Source of the DNA: Microbacteriaceae bacterium
Lineage (GTDB): Bacteria > Actinomycetota > Actinomycetes > Actinomycetales > Microbacteriaceae
Assembly (NCBI GenBank): GCA_029979375.1
Contig: JAPOHQ010000012.1
Span: forward strand, 1 to 23,342
Length of the DNA: 23,342 bases
Reading direction: 5' to 3'
The position numbers and the translations under genes were made by a program. A model generated the notes under the pieces. It did not search any database. It was not told the origin of the DNA and saw only the letters and a program-made list of their open reading frames with translations. Position 1 is the stretch's first letter; each line of letters starts with the position of its first letter. Positions 15,861 to 23,342 of the stretch are shown piece by piece.

Positions 15861-17027
15861 ATGTCGGTTTTCCTCGATCACGCCTCAACCTCGCCGCTTC
15901 GCGCGGTTGCCAGGGAGGCACTCGATAGCGCCTTGGCGACTCTGGGCAACCCATCATCAGTGCATGCCCACGGCCAGCGCACCCGCGAGATTCTGGAGGA
16001 TGCCAGGGACCAGGTGGCGGCAGCCTGCGGGGCCAATCGCTCAGAAGTCGTCTTCCTTTCCGGTGGCACCGAAGCAAACAATCAGGCAATCAAGGGCATC
16101 TACTGGCGGCGTAATCAAGCAGATCCAAATCGCAAGGTCATTGTCTCTGCCGGAACCGAACACCACGCACTAATTGACCCGATCATCTGGTTGGTGCAGC
16201 ACGAGGGTGCCGAGCTGGTGGAGCTACCGGCTGCCCGAAACGGCGAGATAGATCTCGGAGCCCTCGCGGCACTAATCGAGTCCCGTGGAGACGAGATTGC
16301 CCTGATTAGCCTCATGTGGCTCAACAACGAGACCGGCGTCATCACTGATATCGCCAAAGTGACTCAGCTTGCAGCCACTAAGGACATTCCAGTGCACAGC
16401 GATGCGGTCGCTGCCCTGGGTCACATCCCGATCGACTTCGTTGCCTCCGGACTTACCGCCATGAGCATCTCAGGCCACAAAGTCGGCAGCCCAATTGGGA
16501 TCGGAGCTCTTGTGGTCCGTAGGGACTTCAACCCAGTCAGCCTCCTCCATGGTGGCGGGCAGGAGCGGGGCCTGCGCTCCGGCACCATGAACTATGCATT
16601 GGCCGCGGCTTTCGGTGCGGCGGCCAAGGAGGCTGTTGCTGAACTGGAAGAGCGCCAGGCAAGAATGCGGCTTTATCGAGACAAGCTAGAGTCCGAAATC
16701 TTGGCCGCCATCCCAGAGGCGATTGTGACTGCCGCCGGCACAACCAGGGCGGAGCACAATGCGCACATCATCTTCCCCGGGGTAGGAAGCGACTCAATGC
16801 TCTTTCTGCTCGATCAACGCGGCATTAGCGTCTCTGCGGGCAGTGCCTGCCAGGCGGGGGTGCTGGGCCCATCACACGTGCTTTTGGCCATGGGGCACAG
16901 CCCCGAGGATGCTTCCTCCTGCCTCCGGATGACTCTCGGTCACACCACCACGGAATCAGACATTGAGGCACTTATCTCGGCGGTCAAAGAGGTTCATCCC
17001 CAGGCTCTGGCGGCCTCGAGAATCTAG
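15861..17027 (+). CDS. Cysteine desulfurase (IscS/NifS family)
   Basis: This PLP enzyme takes sulfur from cysteine as an enzyme-bound persulfide, leaving alanine. The 388-residue class-V aminotransferase fold starts directly with FLDHASTSPL. It has the cofactor contacts LSGGTEANNQAI and HSDAVAALGHIPID, the Schiff-base Lys207 in SISGHKVG, and GGGQERGLRSGTMN. The persulfide Cys330 lies in SAGSACQAG and is close to its conserved neighbours, as in the IscS/NifS class I group. The gene lies 25 bases before mnmA, so the likely acceptor of its sulfur is MnmA for tRNA 2-thiouridine. A role in Fe-S assembly cannot be excluded, but no iscU or suf gene is nearby. There is no clear Shine-Dalgarno before the ATG. 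Confidence 0.93.
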   Translation: MSVFLDHASTSPLRAVAREALDSALATLGNPSSVHAHGQRTREILEDARDQVAAACGANRSEVVFLSGGTEANNQAIKGIYWRRNQADPNRKVIVSAGTEHHALIDPIIWLVQHEGAELVELPAARNGEIDLGALAALIESRGDEIALISLMWLNNETGVITDIAKVTQLAATKDIPVHSDAVAALGHIPIDFVASGLTAMSISGHKVGSPIGIGALVVRRDFNPVSLLHGGGQERGLRSGTMNYALAAAFGAAAKEAVAELEERQARMRLYRDKLESEILAAIPEAIVTAAGTTRAEHNAHIIFPGVGSDSMLFLLDQRGISVSAGSACQAGVLGPSHVLLAMGHSPEDASSCLRMTLGHTTTESDIEALISAVKEVHPQALAASRI

Positions 17028-17040
17028 CTGGCAAGCGTTT

Positions 17041-17052
17041 TAGACTTGTCTC
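17041..17052 (+). promoter_or_regulatory. Candidate -10 box for a leaderless mnmA transcript
   Basis: TAGACT at 17041-17046 lies six bases before the ATG at 17053, the spacing expected if transcription begins at the start codon. No Shine-Dalgarno is present in the 25-base gap. No good -35 box is seen, so this is tentative; readthrough from the upstream gene is equally possible. Confidence 0.3.
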
Positions 17053-18162
17053 ATGCGAGTTTTGGCTGCCATGAGCGGAGGCGTGGACTCGGCTGTTGCC
17101 GCGGCAAGGGCCGTCGATGCCGGCCATGAGGTGGTCGGAGTACACCTTGCCCTCTCCCGCATGCCCGGAACGCTACGAACTGGTTCGCGCGGTTGCTGCA
17201 CCATTGAGGACTCGATGGATGCCCAGCGAGCTGCCAAGAAGCTAGACATCCCCTTTTACGTTTGGGACTTTTCCGAGCGCTTCAAACAGGAAGTCGTTGA
17301 CGACTTTGTCAGCGAGTATCGGGCAGGTAGAACCCCGAACCCCTGCATGCGCTGCAACGAGCGAATAAAGTTTGCGGCACTGCTGGAGCGCGGGCTCGCC
17401 CTGGGTTTTGATGCGGTCTGCACGGGCCATTACGCGTCGATTGTGAAGGACAGCCAAGGTCAGCTGGAGCTCCATCGCTCGCTGGACATGGCAAAAGATC
17501 AGAGCTATGTATTGGGTGTTCTGACTCAAGATCAGCTCAGGCACTCGATGTTTCCGCTCGGCGCTGCTGCCTCTAAGGAGCTGGTTCGCAAGGAGGCGCA
17601 GGACAGGGGTCTGAGCGTTGCAAATAAGCCTGATTCCTATGACATCTGCTTCATTCCAGAGGGTGACACCAGAGAGTGGCTTCGCGACTTCATCCCAACC
17701 GAGCCCGGCGCGATTGTCGATGAGAGCGGGGCAAAACTCGGGGAGCACGACGGTCATGTCGGCTTCACGATTGGTCAGCGAAAGGGTCTCCGCATCGGAA
17801 GACCAGCAGCCGACGGCAAGCCTCGCTACGTTCTAGAGATCAGACCAAAGACCTCCGAGGTCGTGGTTGGTCCCGAGGCCTCGCTAGAGGTCGAAGAGAT
17901 CGCCGGGTCGCGGTTTTCGTGGTGTGGCTCTAAGCCTCAAGGGATAGAGGATGGTCTGGAGTGCGAGGTCCAGGTGAGGGCCCATGGCGAAAGCCTGCCC
18001 GCAACGGCCACCCTCAAGGACAAAGAGCTCGTCATTCGCCTGAATGCACCGCTCTTTGGAGTCGCCCCCGGCCAGACCGCAGTCATCTATGAGGGCACCA
18101 GGGTGCTGGGCCAAACGACAATCGATAGAACCGAGCGCAAGTCGGTGGCAAGTGTCGGATAG
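17053..18162 (+). CDS. mnmA: tRNA-uridine 2-sulfurtransferase
   Basis: MnmA adenylates U34 of tRNA(Lys), tRNA(Glu) and tRNA(Gln) and replaces the 2-oxygen with sulfur, which aids accurate decoding. The 369-residue protein has the PP-loop SGGVDS at residues 9-14. The catalytic nucleophile is Cys98 in NPCMRCN and the second catalytic Cys199 lies in DSYDICFIPEGD, matching the Cys102/Cys199 pair of E. coli. Also visible are CTGHYASI, the KDQSYVLGVL segment and GFTIGQRKGLRIG, then the C-terminal beta domains. It starts with ATG 17053 and lacks a Shine-Dalgarno. Its stop overlaps the start of ligA by 11 bases. The neighbouring cysteine desulfurase is its probable sulfur source. Confidence 0.96.
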   Translation: MRVLAAMSGGVDSAVAAARAVDAGHEVVGVHLALSRMPGTLRTGSRGCCTIEDSMDAQRAAKKLDIPFYVWDFSERFKQEVVDDFVSEYRAGRTPNPCMRCNERIKFAALLERGLALGFDAVCTGHYASIVKDSQGQLELHRSLDMAKDQSYVLGVLTQDQLRHSMFPLGAAASKELVRKEAQDRGLSVANKPDSYDICFIPEGDTREWLRDFIPTEPGAIVDESGAKLGEHDGHVGFTIGQRKGLRIGRPAADGKPRYVLEIRPKTSEVVVGPEASLEVEEIAGSRFSWCGSKPQGIEDGLECEVQVRAHGESLPATATLKDKELVIRLNAPLFGVAPGQTAVIYEGTRVLGQTTIDRTERKSVASVG

Positions 18163-20251
18163 CGCCAGAATTCAGGAGCTACGGGAACTGATTGAGACCT
18201 ATCGCACCGCCTACTATCAGGACAATCAGCTTCTCATCTCAGACGCCGAATACGACGCCCTAGAGCGCGAGCTCAAGGCCCTAGAGGCGGATGCCGGCGA
18301 GGATACCGAGAGCCCCACGTCTCGCGTCGGAGGCCAGGCAAGCGAACTGTTTTCTCCGCACAAGCATCTCGAGCGGATGCTCAGTCTCGACAATGCTTTC
18401 GGTGCCGAGGACTTCGAGGCTTGGTCGGAGCGCGTTGGCGGGGGACCTTTTCTGCTTGAACCAAAGATTGATGGTCTAGCAGTCTCCCTCACCTACCAAT
18501 CAGGTCGACTGGTCAAAGCCGCCACCAGAGGAGATGGCGAGACCGGTGAGGACGTGACTGCAAACGTCGCGACCATAAAGTCCATTCCGCGTCAACTCGC
18601 CGGCTCCAACCATCCCGAGATTGTCGAGGTCAGGGGAGAGGTCTTTTTCGCGCTCGATGACTTTGCCAAGCTGAACGCCTCCATCGTGGAGGCCGGGGGC
18701 AAGCCGTTTGCTAACCCCAGGAACAGCGCATCTGGGTCACTTAGGCAGAAGGATCCAGCAGTTAGCGCCTCTAGGCCGCTGAAAATGCTGGTGCACGGCT
18801 TTGGGGCCTGGCCGACCAGTTTCTCCTCCCAAAGCGAGGTCTATGCCCAGCTTGCGAAGTGGGGATTGCCCACAACATCCAACTTCAAGGTGGTGCAGGG
18901 TGCTCAAGAAGCACTGTCGTTCATCGCCGAGCTGGAAAAGGGACGCCACTCACTGGAACACGAGATTGATGGCGTGGTTGCCAAGGTCGACGATCTGGCC
19001 AGGCAGCGCGAACTTGGTGCAACCTCACGCGCTCCACGCTGGGCAATCGCCTACAAGTACCCGCCGGAACAGGTGAACACCAAGCTGATCGACATAAGAA
19101 TCTCAATTGGTCGAACTGGCCGAGCCACACCATTTGCCGTGCTATCGCCGGTGCGCGTTGCAGGTAGCGAGGTGGAGTTTGCCACCCTCCATAACCAAGA
19201 CCAGGTGAGGCAAAAGGGCATTCTGATAGGCGACACGGTCGTTCTCCGAAAAGCGGGAGACGTGATACCCGAGATCCTTGGACCGGTAGCCGAGCTCCGG
19301 TCAGGCTCCGAACGTGAGTTCGTAATGCCAACCACTTGCCCCGAGTGCGGTTCAGAATTGGCTCCTGCGAGCGAGGGCGATGTCGATTTGCGCTGCCCCA
19401 ATGCTCGCTCCTGCCCTGCGCAGCTTCGAGAGCGCATCGCATACATCGGCTCGCGAGCCGCCTTGGACATCGAGGCCTTGGGTTACGTGTCCGCAGCAGC
19501 CCTGACCCAACCTCTCGAACCATCTGCCGCGCCAATTCAGTCTGAAGCCGATCTATTTGACCTGAAGCTTGAGCAGCTGCTCCCGATTAGGGCAATGGTT
19601 CTGGATCCCGACACCGGCCTTCCCAAGCATGACGCCGATGGAAACCCAAAGGTTGTGGAGTTTTTCCGCAAAAAGGATGGCACTCCAGGCGAGACCGCAT
19701 TGAAGCTGCTTGTAAACCTCGAACAGGCAAAAACAAGAGATCTTTGGAGAGTTTTGGTGTCGCTGTCGATTCGGCACGTTGGTCCGGTGGCGGCTAGAGC
19801 GCTCTGTGATCACTTTGGCTCGCTGGGAGCAATATTCGATGCGAGCGAGGATGAACTGAGTGAGGTGGAAGGGGTTGGCCCAACCCTTGCCGCTTCAATC
19901 AAGGGCTGGTGGGAAGAGGATTGGCACCAAGAGATAGTTAGCCGCTGGAGCGCTGCCGGTGTCACATCGGCCATCCCAAATCACCAAGGACCAGGCAGCA
20001 TGCCGCGAGGTGGTTTCTTTGCCGGGATGAGCATCGTTGTAACCGGCACGATGACATCGATGTCCCGAGACGAGGCCGAAGCAAAGATAATCTCCGAAGG
20101 TGGCAAGGCCGCCTCATCGGTCTCAAAGAAGACCAGTTTTGTGGTCGCCGGACCGGGAGCTGGTTCCAAGCTCGCCAAGGCCGAGGAGCTCGGAGTCGAG
20201 GTCATCGGGGAAGAGGAATTTCTCGCCCGGCTTCAAGCCTCGGCAAACTAG
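18152..20251 (+). CDS. ligA: NAD-dependent DNA ligase LigA
   Basis: LigA seals nicks in DNA using NAD+, joining Okazaki fragments and completing repair. The 699-residue protein has all domains in order: Ia (QDNQLLISDAEYDALERELKALE); the adenylation domain with Lys105 in EPKIDGLAVSL and TRGDGETGEDVTANVATI; and the OB fold. Then come the four-Cys zinc finger (Cys396, Cys399, Cys415, Cys421), helix-hairpin-helix repeats (SIRHVGPVAARAL, VEGVGPTLAASI) and a C-terminal BRCT domain (about 620-699, GMSIVVTGTMTSMSRDEAE). The stretch MVLDPDTGLPKHDADGNPKVVEFFRKKDG in the helix-hairpin-helix region is the actinobacterial insertion. GTG 18152 is the start because domain Ia begins right after it; a frame open from 18044 reads through mnmA and encodes nothing conserved. 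Confidence 0.97.
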   Translation: MSDSARIQELRELIETYRTAYYQDNQLLISDAEYDALERELKALEADAGEDTESPTSRVGGQASELFSPHKHLERMLSLDNAFGAEDFEAWSERVGGGPFLLEPKIDGLAVSLTYQSGRLVKAATRGDGETGEDVTANVATIKSIPRQLAGSNHPEIVEVRGEVFFALDDFAKLNASIVEAGGKPFANPRNSASGSLRQKDPAVSASRPLKMLVHGFGAWPTSFSSQSEVYAQLAKWGLPTTSNFKVVQGAQEALSFIAELEKGRHSLEHEIDGVVAKVDDLARQRELGATSRAPRWAIAYKYPPEQVNTKLIDIRISIGRTGRATPFAVLSPVRVAGSEVEFATLHNQDQVRQKGILIGDTVVLRKAGDVIPEILGPVAELRSGSEREFVMPTTCPECGSELAPASEGDVDLRCPNARSCPAQLRERIAYIGSRAALDIEALGYVSAAALTQPLEPSAAPIQSEADLFDLKLEQLLPIRAMVLDPDTGLPKHDADGNPKVVEFFRKKDGTPGETALKLLVNLEQAKTRDLWRVLVSLSIRHVGPVAARALCDHFGSLGAIFDASEDELSEVEGVGPTLAASIKGWWEEDWHQEIVSRWSAAGVTSAIPNHQGPGSMPRGGFFAGMSIVVTGTMTSMSRDEAEAKIISEGGKAASSVSKKTSFVVAGPGAGSKLAKAEELGVEVIGEEEFLARLQASAN

Positions 20252-20289
20252 ACTGATAGCCTCCAGCAAACCCCGAATTGAGCAGTTTC

Positions 20290-20586
20290 ATGTCTGAGAT
20301 AACACCGGATCTCGTCCGCCACCTCGCCTCGCTGGCAAGAATCCTGGTCACCGATGAAGAAGTAGAAAAACTCGCCGGCGAACTGGGCGTCATCGTTGAC
20401 TCAGTTGCCAAGGTGAATGAGGCCACAAGCGGTGACGTACTACCAACCTCCCACCCGATTCCCATGACCAATGTGATGCGTGATGATGAGATAAGGCCTT
20501 CCCTCACCCAGGAGCAGGCGCTGAGTGGCGCTCCTGACAGCGAAGAGGGACGCTTCAAGGTCGCGGCGATTTTGGATGAGGAGTAA
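20290..20586 (+). CDS. gatC: Aspartyl/glutamyl-tRNA amidotransferase subunit C
   Basis: GatC is the small subunit that wraps around GatA and holds it to GatB in the GatCAB amidotransferase. The 98-residue protein has the usual length and blocks: ITPDLVRHLASLARILVTDEEVEKLAGELGVIVDSVAKV, then the belt region with VLPTSHPIPMTNVMRDDEIRPSL and a C-terminal EGRFKVAAILDEE. ATG 20290 was chosen over an in-frame TTG at 20278 because the family begins a few residues before ITPDLV. The 38-base gap after ligA holds TAGACT and TAGCCT hexamers that could be a -10, but nothing firm. It is followed after three bases by gatA. Confidence 0.95.
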   Translation: MSEITPDLVRHLASLARILVTDEEVEKLAGELGVIVDSVAKVNEATSGDVLPTSHPIPMTNVMRDDEIRPSLTQEQALSGAPDSEEGRFKVAAILDEE

Positions 20587-20589
20587 GAG

Positions 20590-22098
20590 TTGAGCGAGCT
20601 GGTAACCAAGAGCGCGAGCGAACTCGCAGAGCTCATCAAAAGCAAAGAGGTCAGCTCTAAAGAGGTGACCGAGACTTTCTTCGATCGTGCAACGGATCTT
20701 AACCACCTCACGCTGAGCTACCTTCACCTTAACCGAGAGACCGCTCTAGCAGCTGCCGAGGCTGCGGATAAGGCACAGTCCGAGGGCAAGAGCCTCTCGC
20801 CACTGCACGGCGTTCCAATCGCCATGAAGGATGTGCTGGCAACCCAGGATGCACCTTCGACTGCCGGCAGCAAGATTCTTGAGGGCTGGATCCCTCCCTA
20901 CGATGCGACCGTCACAAAGAAGGTTCGCGCCGCAGGAATGCCAATCATCGGCAAGACCAACATGGACGAGTTTGCAATGGGTTCTTCCACCGAGTTCTCG
21001 GCTTATGGACCCTCTAAGAACCCGTGGGATCTAACCAGGATTCCGGGCGGCAGCGGCGGGGGATCCTCGTCCGCCGTCTCTGGACACCTTGCTCCGCTGG
21101 CTACGGGAAGCGATACCGGTGGTTCGATTCGCTATCCGGCCGCCGTTACCGGATCCGTTGGTGCTAAGCCCACCTACGGAGCGGTATCAAGATATGGCGT
21201 GATCGCTCTGGCCTCTTCGCTCGATCAAATTGGTCCGGTTGCCAACACCGTGCTGGATGCCGCACTTCTGCAGGATGTGATCGCAGGTTATGACCCGATG
21301 GACTCAACTTCGATTGTCGAGTCCCTTGGCTCGATGGCGGATGCGGTCAGAACGGCAGACATAACAGGGCTCAAGGTCGGTGTCGTAAAGCAGCTAAGTT
21401 CCGATGGTTTCCAGCCGGGCGTAAAAGCCTGCTTTGACGACACTGTTGCCAAGCTGAGCGCCGCCGGCGCTGAGGTTGTCGAGGTTGATTGCCCAAGTTT
21501 CGAATACGCAGTTGCTGCCTACTACCTCATCCTGCCTGCCGAGGCGAGTTCCAATCTCGCTCGCTATGATTCGGTCCGCTTTGGAATGCGGGTCATGCCC
21601 GAGGGCAATCCGACTATCGAGCGCGTGATGGCAGCAACTCGAGAGGCAGGTTTCGGCCCGGAGGTCAAGCGAAGAATAATCTTGGGCACCTACGCACTCT
21701 CCTCTGGTTACTACGACGCCTACTACGGCTCAGCCCAAAAGGTGAGGACTTTGATCCAGCAGGATCTGGCGGCCGCTTTTTCAAAGGCAGATGTCTTAGT
21801 GACTCCAACCGCACCAACCACGGCTTTCAAGCTGGGGGAGAAGCTGGACGATCCTCTGGCGATGTATCTCAACGACATTGCGACCATTCCTGCAAACCTG
21901 GCCGGCATTCCAGGCATCTCGGTTCCAAATGGCCTTGCCCATGAGGACTCGCTGCCCAGCGGTGTTCAGATTCTGGCTCCTGCCAAGCAGGATGCGCAGA
22001 TGTATCGAGTCGCATCTCTGATTGAGCAGATGTATGTCGGCGAGTGGGGAGCACCGCTGATTTCGAAGGTTCCAGTTCTGGAGGCTCAGAATGGCTAA
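20590..22098 (+). CDS. gatA: Aspartyl/glutamyl-tRNA amidotransferase subunit A
   Basis: GatA is the glutaminase subunit. It frees ammonia from glutamine, which passes to GatB to amidate misacylated Glu-tRNA(Gln) or Asp-tRNA(Asn). The 502-residue amidase-signature protein carries the Ser-cisSer-Lys triad: Lys80 in AMKDV, Ser155 in PGGSGGGSSSAV and Ser179 in GSDTGGSIRYPAA. These correspond to Lys79, Ser154 and Ser178 of the Staphylococcus enzyme. Other family blocks are PLHGVPIAMKD, GKTNMDEFAMGSS and YGAVSRYGVIALASSLDQIGP. The start is TTG 20590, with GAGGAG at 20578-20583. The stop overlaps the gatB start by eight bases, so the two are translationally coupled. Confidence 0.97.
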   Translation: MSELVTKSASELAELIKSKEVSSKEVTETFFDRATDLNHLTLSYLHLNRETALAAAEAADKAQSEGKSLSPLHGVPIAMKDVLATQDAPSTAGSKILEGWIPPYDATVTKKVRAAGMPIIGKTNMDEFAMGSSTEFSAYGPSKNPWDLTRIPGGSGGGSSSAVSGHLAPLATGSDTGGSIRYPAAVTGSVGAKPTYGAVSRYGVIALASSLDQIGPVANTVLDAALLQDVIAGYDPMDSTSIVESLGSMADAVRTADITGLKVGVVKQLSSDGFQPGVKACFDDTVAKLSAAGAEVVEVDCPSFEYAVAAYYLILPAEASSNLARYDSVRFGMRVMPEGNPTIERVMAATREAGFGPEVKRRIILGTYALSSGYYDAYYGSAQKVRTLIQQDLAAAFSKADVLVTPTAPTTAFKLGEKLDDPLAMYLNDIATIPANLAGIPGISVPNGLAHEDSLPSGVQILAPAKQDAQMYRVASLIEQMYVGEWGAPLISKVPVLEAQNG

Positions 22099-23342
22099 AG
22101 ACCAGCTAATGCCTTATGAAGAGGCCATTGAGAAGTTTGAGGTGGTCATCGGACTTGAGGTCCACGTCGAACTCAACACCAAGAGCAAGATGTTCTGCGG
22201 CTGCGCCAATGAGTTTGGCAGCGAGCCAAACACCAATGTTTGCCCAACCTGCATCGGCCTTCCAGGCTCTCTGCCAAGCGTAAACCGCAAGGCAGTTGAG
22301 TCATCAATCGCCATCGGGCTCGCGCTTGGTTGCCAGATCGCTCCCTCTGGGAGATTTGCCCGCAAGAACTATTTCTATCCAGACCTTGCAAAGAACTTCC
22401 AAACTTCGCAGTATGACGAACCGATCGCCTTTGACGGGGCGCTGAATGTTGAGCTCGCCGACGGCGAGAGCTTCAAGGTTCTAATTGAGCGTGCTCACAT
22501 GGAAGAGGATGCGGGCAAGCTAACTCACGTTGGTGGTGCGACGGGGCGCATCCAGGGAGCGGAATACTCTCTTGTTGATTACAACCGCGCTGGTGTTCCA
22601 CTAGTCGAGATCGTGACTAAGCTGGTGTTTGGTGCTGGCGCTAGAGCTCCGGAGCTTGCGGCTGCCTATGTTAGATCAATCCGAGACATCGTCAAGGCGA
22701 TGAACGTCTCCGATGCCCGCATGGAGCGAGGTAATGTTCGCTGCGATGCAAACGTTTCGCTTCGGCCAAAGGGTCAGGAAAAGCTAGGGACCAGGACCGA
22801 GACCAAGAATGTGAACTCCATCAGAAGCGTTGAGAACGCCGTTCGCTACGAGATTCAACGCCAAGCCCACATCCTTGCCTCCGGGGGCGAGATCGTTCAG
22901 GAGACTCGCCACTGGCATGAGGACCGCGGCCACACCTCGGCGGGTCGACCTAAGTCTGATGCCGATGACTATCGCTACTTCCCTGAGCCTGATCTGTTGC
23001 CAATAGAGCCCGCAGCCAGCTGGATCGAGGAGATTCGCTCTACTCTTCCCGAAAACCCCCAGGAGCGCCGCAAACGTCTTGCTTCGCAGTGGGGATTCTC
23101 GGAGCTTGAGTTCCGGGACGTTGTGAATGCCGACCTACTGGATCTAGTGGAGGAGACCGTAGAGGCGGGCTGCTCACCGCAGGCTGCGCGCAAGTGGTGG
23201 TCTGGAGAGCTCTCCCGTCTGGCAAATGCTCAGGAGATGAGCCCCGGTGATCTTTCGATTACCCCAGTTCAGGTCGCCAAGATTCAGGTTCTCATTGACT
23301 CAGGAGACCTCACAGACCGTCTAGCCAGGGATGTCGTATGGG
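22091..23342 (+). CDS. gatB: Aspartyl/glutamyl-tRNA amidotransferase subunit B, 5' part (runs off the window)
   Basis: GatB binds the misacylated tRNA, activates its side chain with ATP and amidates it with ammonia from GatA. The first 417 codons are present. They contain the start of the catalytic cradle, VVIGLEVHVELNTKSKMFC, and the zinc-binding cysteines Cys36, Cys38, Cys51 and Cys54. Then come KNYFYPDLAKNFQTSQYD, LVDYNRAGVPLVEIV, DARMERGNVRCDANVSLRP, TKNVNSIRSVENAVRYE and DYRYFPEPDLLP. The helical and C-terminal YqeY-like tail domains begin near the end and continue outside. ATG 22091 overlaps gatA by eight bases. The frame stays open to the last base. About 80-90 residues would be missing from a typical protein of about 500. 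Confidence 0.97.
   Translation, partial: MAKDQLMPYEEAIEKFEVVIGLEVHVELNTKSKMFCGCANEFGSEPNTNVCPTCIGLPGSLPSVNRKAVESSIAIGLALGCQIAPSGRFARKNYFYPDLAKNFQTSQYDEPIAFDGALNVELADGESFKVLIERAHMEEDAGKLTHVGGATGRIQGAEYSLVDYNRAGVPLVEIVTKLVFGAGARAPELAAAYVRSIRDIVKAMNVSDARMERGNVRCDANVSLRPKGQEKLGTRTETKNVNSIRSVENAVRYEIQRQAHILASGGEIVQETRHWHEDRGHTSAGRPKSDADDYRYFPEPDLLPIEPAASWIEEIRSTLPENPQERRKRLASQWGFSELEFRDVVNADLLDLVEETVEAGCSPQAARKWWSGELSRLANAQEMSPGDLSITPVQVAKIQVLIDSGDLTDRLARDVVW

Noticed and set aside
15796..16089. N-terminal extension of GlgX by 98 residues
   Set aside because: It overlaps the cysteine desulfurase gene head-on, is Arg/Pro-rich and lacks conservation; ATG 15795 places the start where the family begins.
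18044..18151. Upstream extension of LigA
   Set aside because: The added residues are an out-of-frame reading of the mnmA 3' end; domain Ia starts at GTG 18152.
18921..19535. 204-residue - strand open frame inside ligA
   Set aside because: Antisense to the OB-fold and zinc-finger region of ligA; Arg-, Pro- and Ser-rich shadow with no motif.
1..23342. CRISPR array, insertion sequence, phage or toxin-antitoxin genes, tRNA, rRNA or riboswitch
   Set aside because: No spaced repeats, terminal inverted repeats, transposase or integrase motifs, or cloverleaf sequences were recognised; nearly all bases are in ordinary genes.

Overview
The window is 23.3 kb of dense, moderately GC-rich bacterial DNA. 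Gene content and order point to an actinobacterium, most likely Microbacteriaceae. The pointers are tsf-pyrH-frr-cdsA followed by a DivIVA-repeat gene, a short lytic transglycosylase of the type common in that family, the maltosyltransferase GlgE, and the order cysteine desulfurase-mnmA-ligA-gatC-gatA-gatB. Genes are packed with start/stop overlaps (ATGA, GTGA), frequent TTG and GTG starts, and no gap above about 100 bases. This suggests a compact genome, perhaps a small freshwater or marine lineage. The taxonomic call is inference from synteny and protein flavour, since no search was possible.

Layout. (1) Bases 1-4860, + strand: the end of tsf and a strong hairpin terminator; then pyrH, frr, cdsA and a small DivIVA-repeat gene in tight series; then a promoter-like site and a run of transglycosylase-like protein, small Cys/His protein and alpha/beta hydrolase. 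(2) 4857-6965, - strand: a long DivIVA-like coiled-coil protein directly abutting an AI-2E-family membrane protein. (3) 6966-7030: a divergent intergenic region holding a symmetric dyad. (4) 7031-9579, + strand: a large membrane protein with an internal lipobox-like segment, overlapped by a CnoX/YbbN-like thioredoxin-fold/TPR protein. (5) 9576-15795, - strand: an alpha-glucan operon, glgX-glgE-glgB, with glgX broken by one apparent missing base. (6) 15861-23342, + strand: cysteine desulfurase, mnmA, ligA, gatC, gatA and the start of gatB, which runs off the window.

How the genes work together. PyrH makes UDP, which leads to UTP/CTP. CdsA uses CTP to make CDP-diacylglycerol for phospholipids. 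EF-Ts and Frr serve translation elongation and ribosome recycling. GlgE, GlgB and GlgX extend, branch and debranch alpha-glucan. The cysteine desulfurase probably supplies sulfur to MnmA for 2-thiouridine in tRNA. GatCAB makes Gln-tRNA(Gln) and/or Asn-tRNA(Asn) by transamidation. The DivIVA-like proteins and the transglycosylase suggest polar growth and cell-wall work.

Most of this is housekeeping, and I see no clear new system: no CRISPR array, mobile element, phage gene or RNA gene. The points most worth a second look are the internal lipobox in the 569-residue membrane protein, the SQDS motif of the thioredoxin-like protein, the degenerate four-unit DivIVA-repeat protein, the dyad in the 6966-7030 promoter region, and four single-base indels (three in the first 45 bases, one in glgX) that look like sequence errors.
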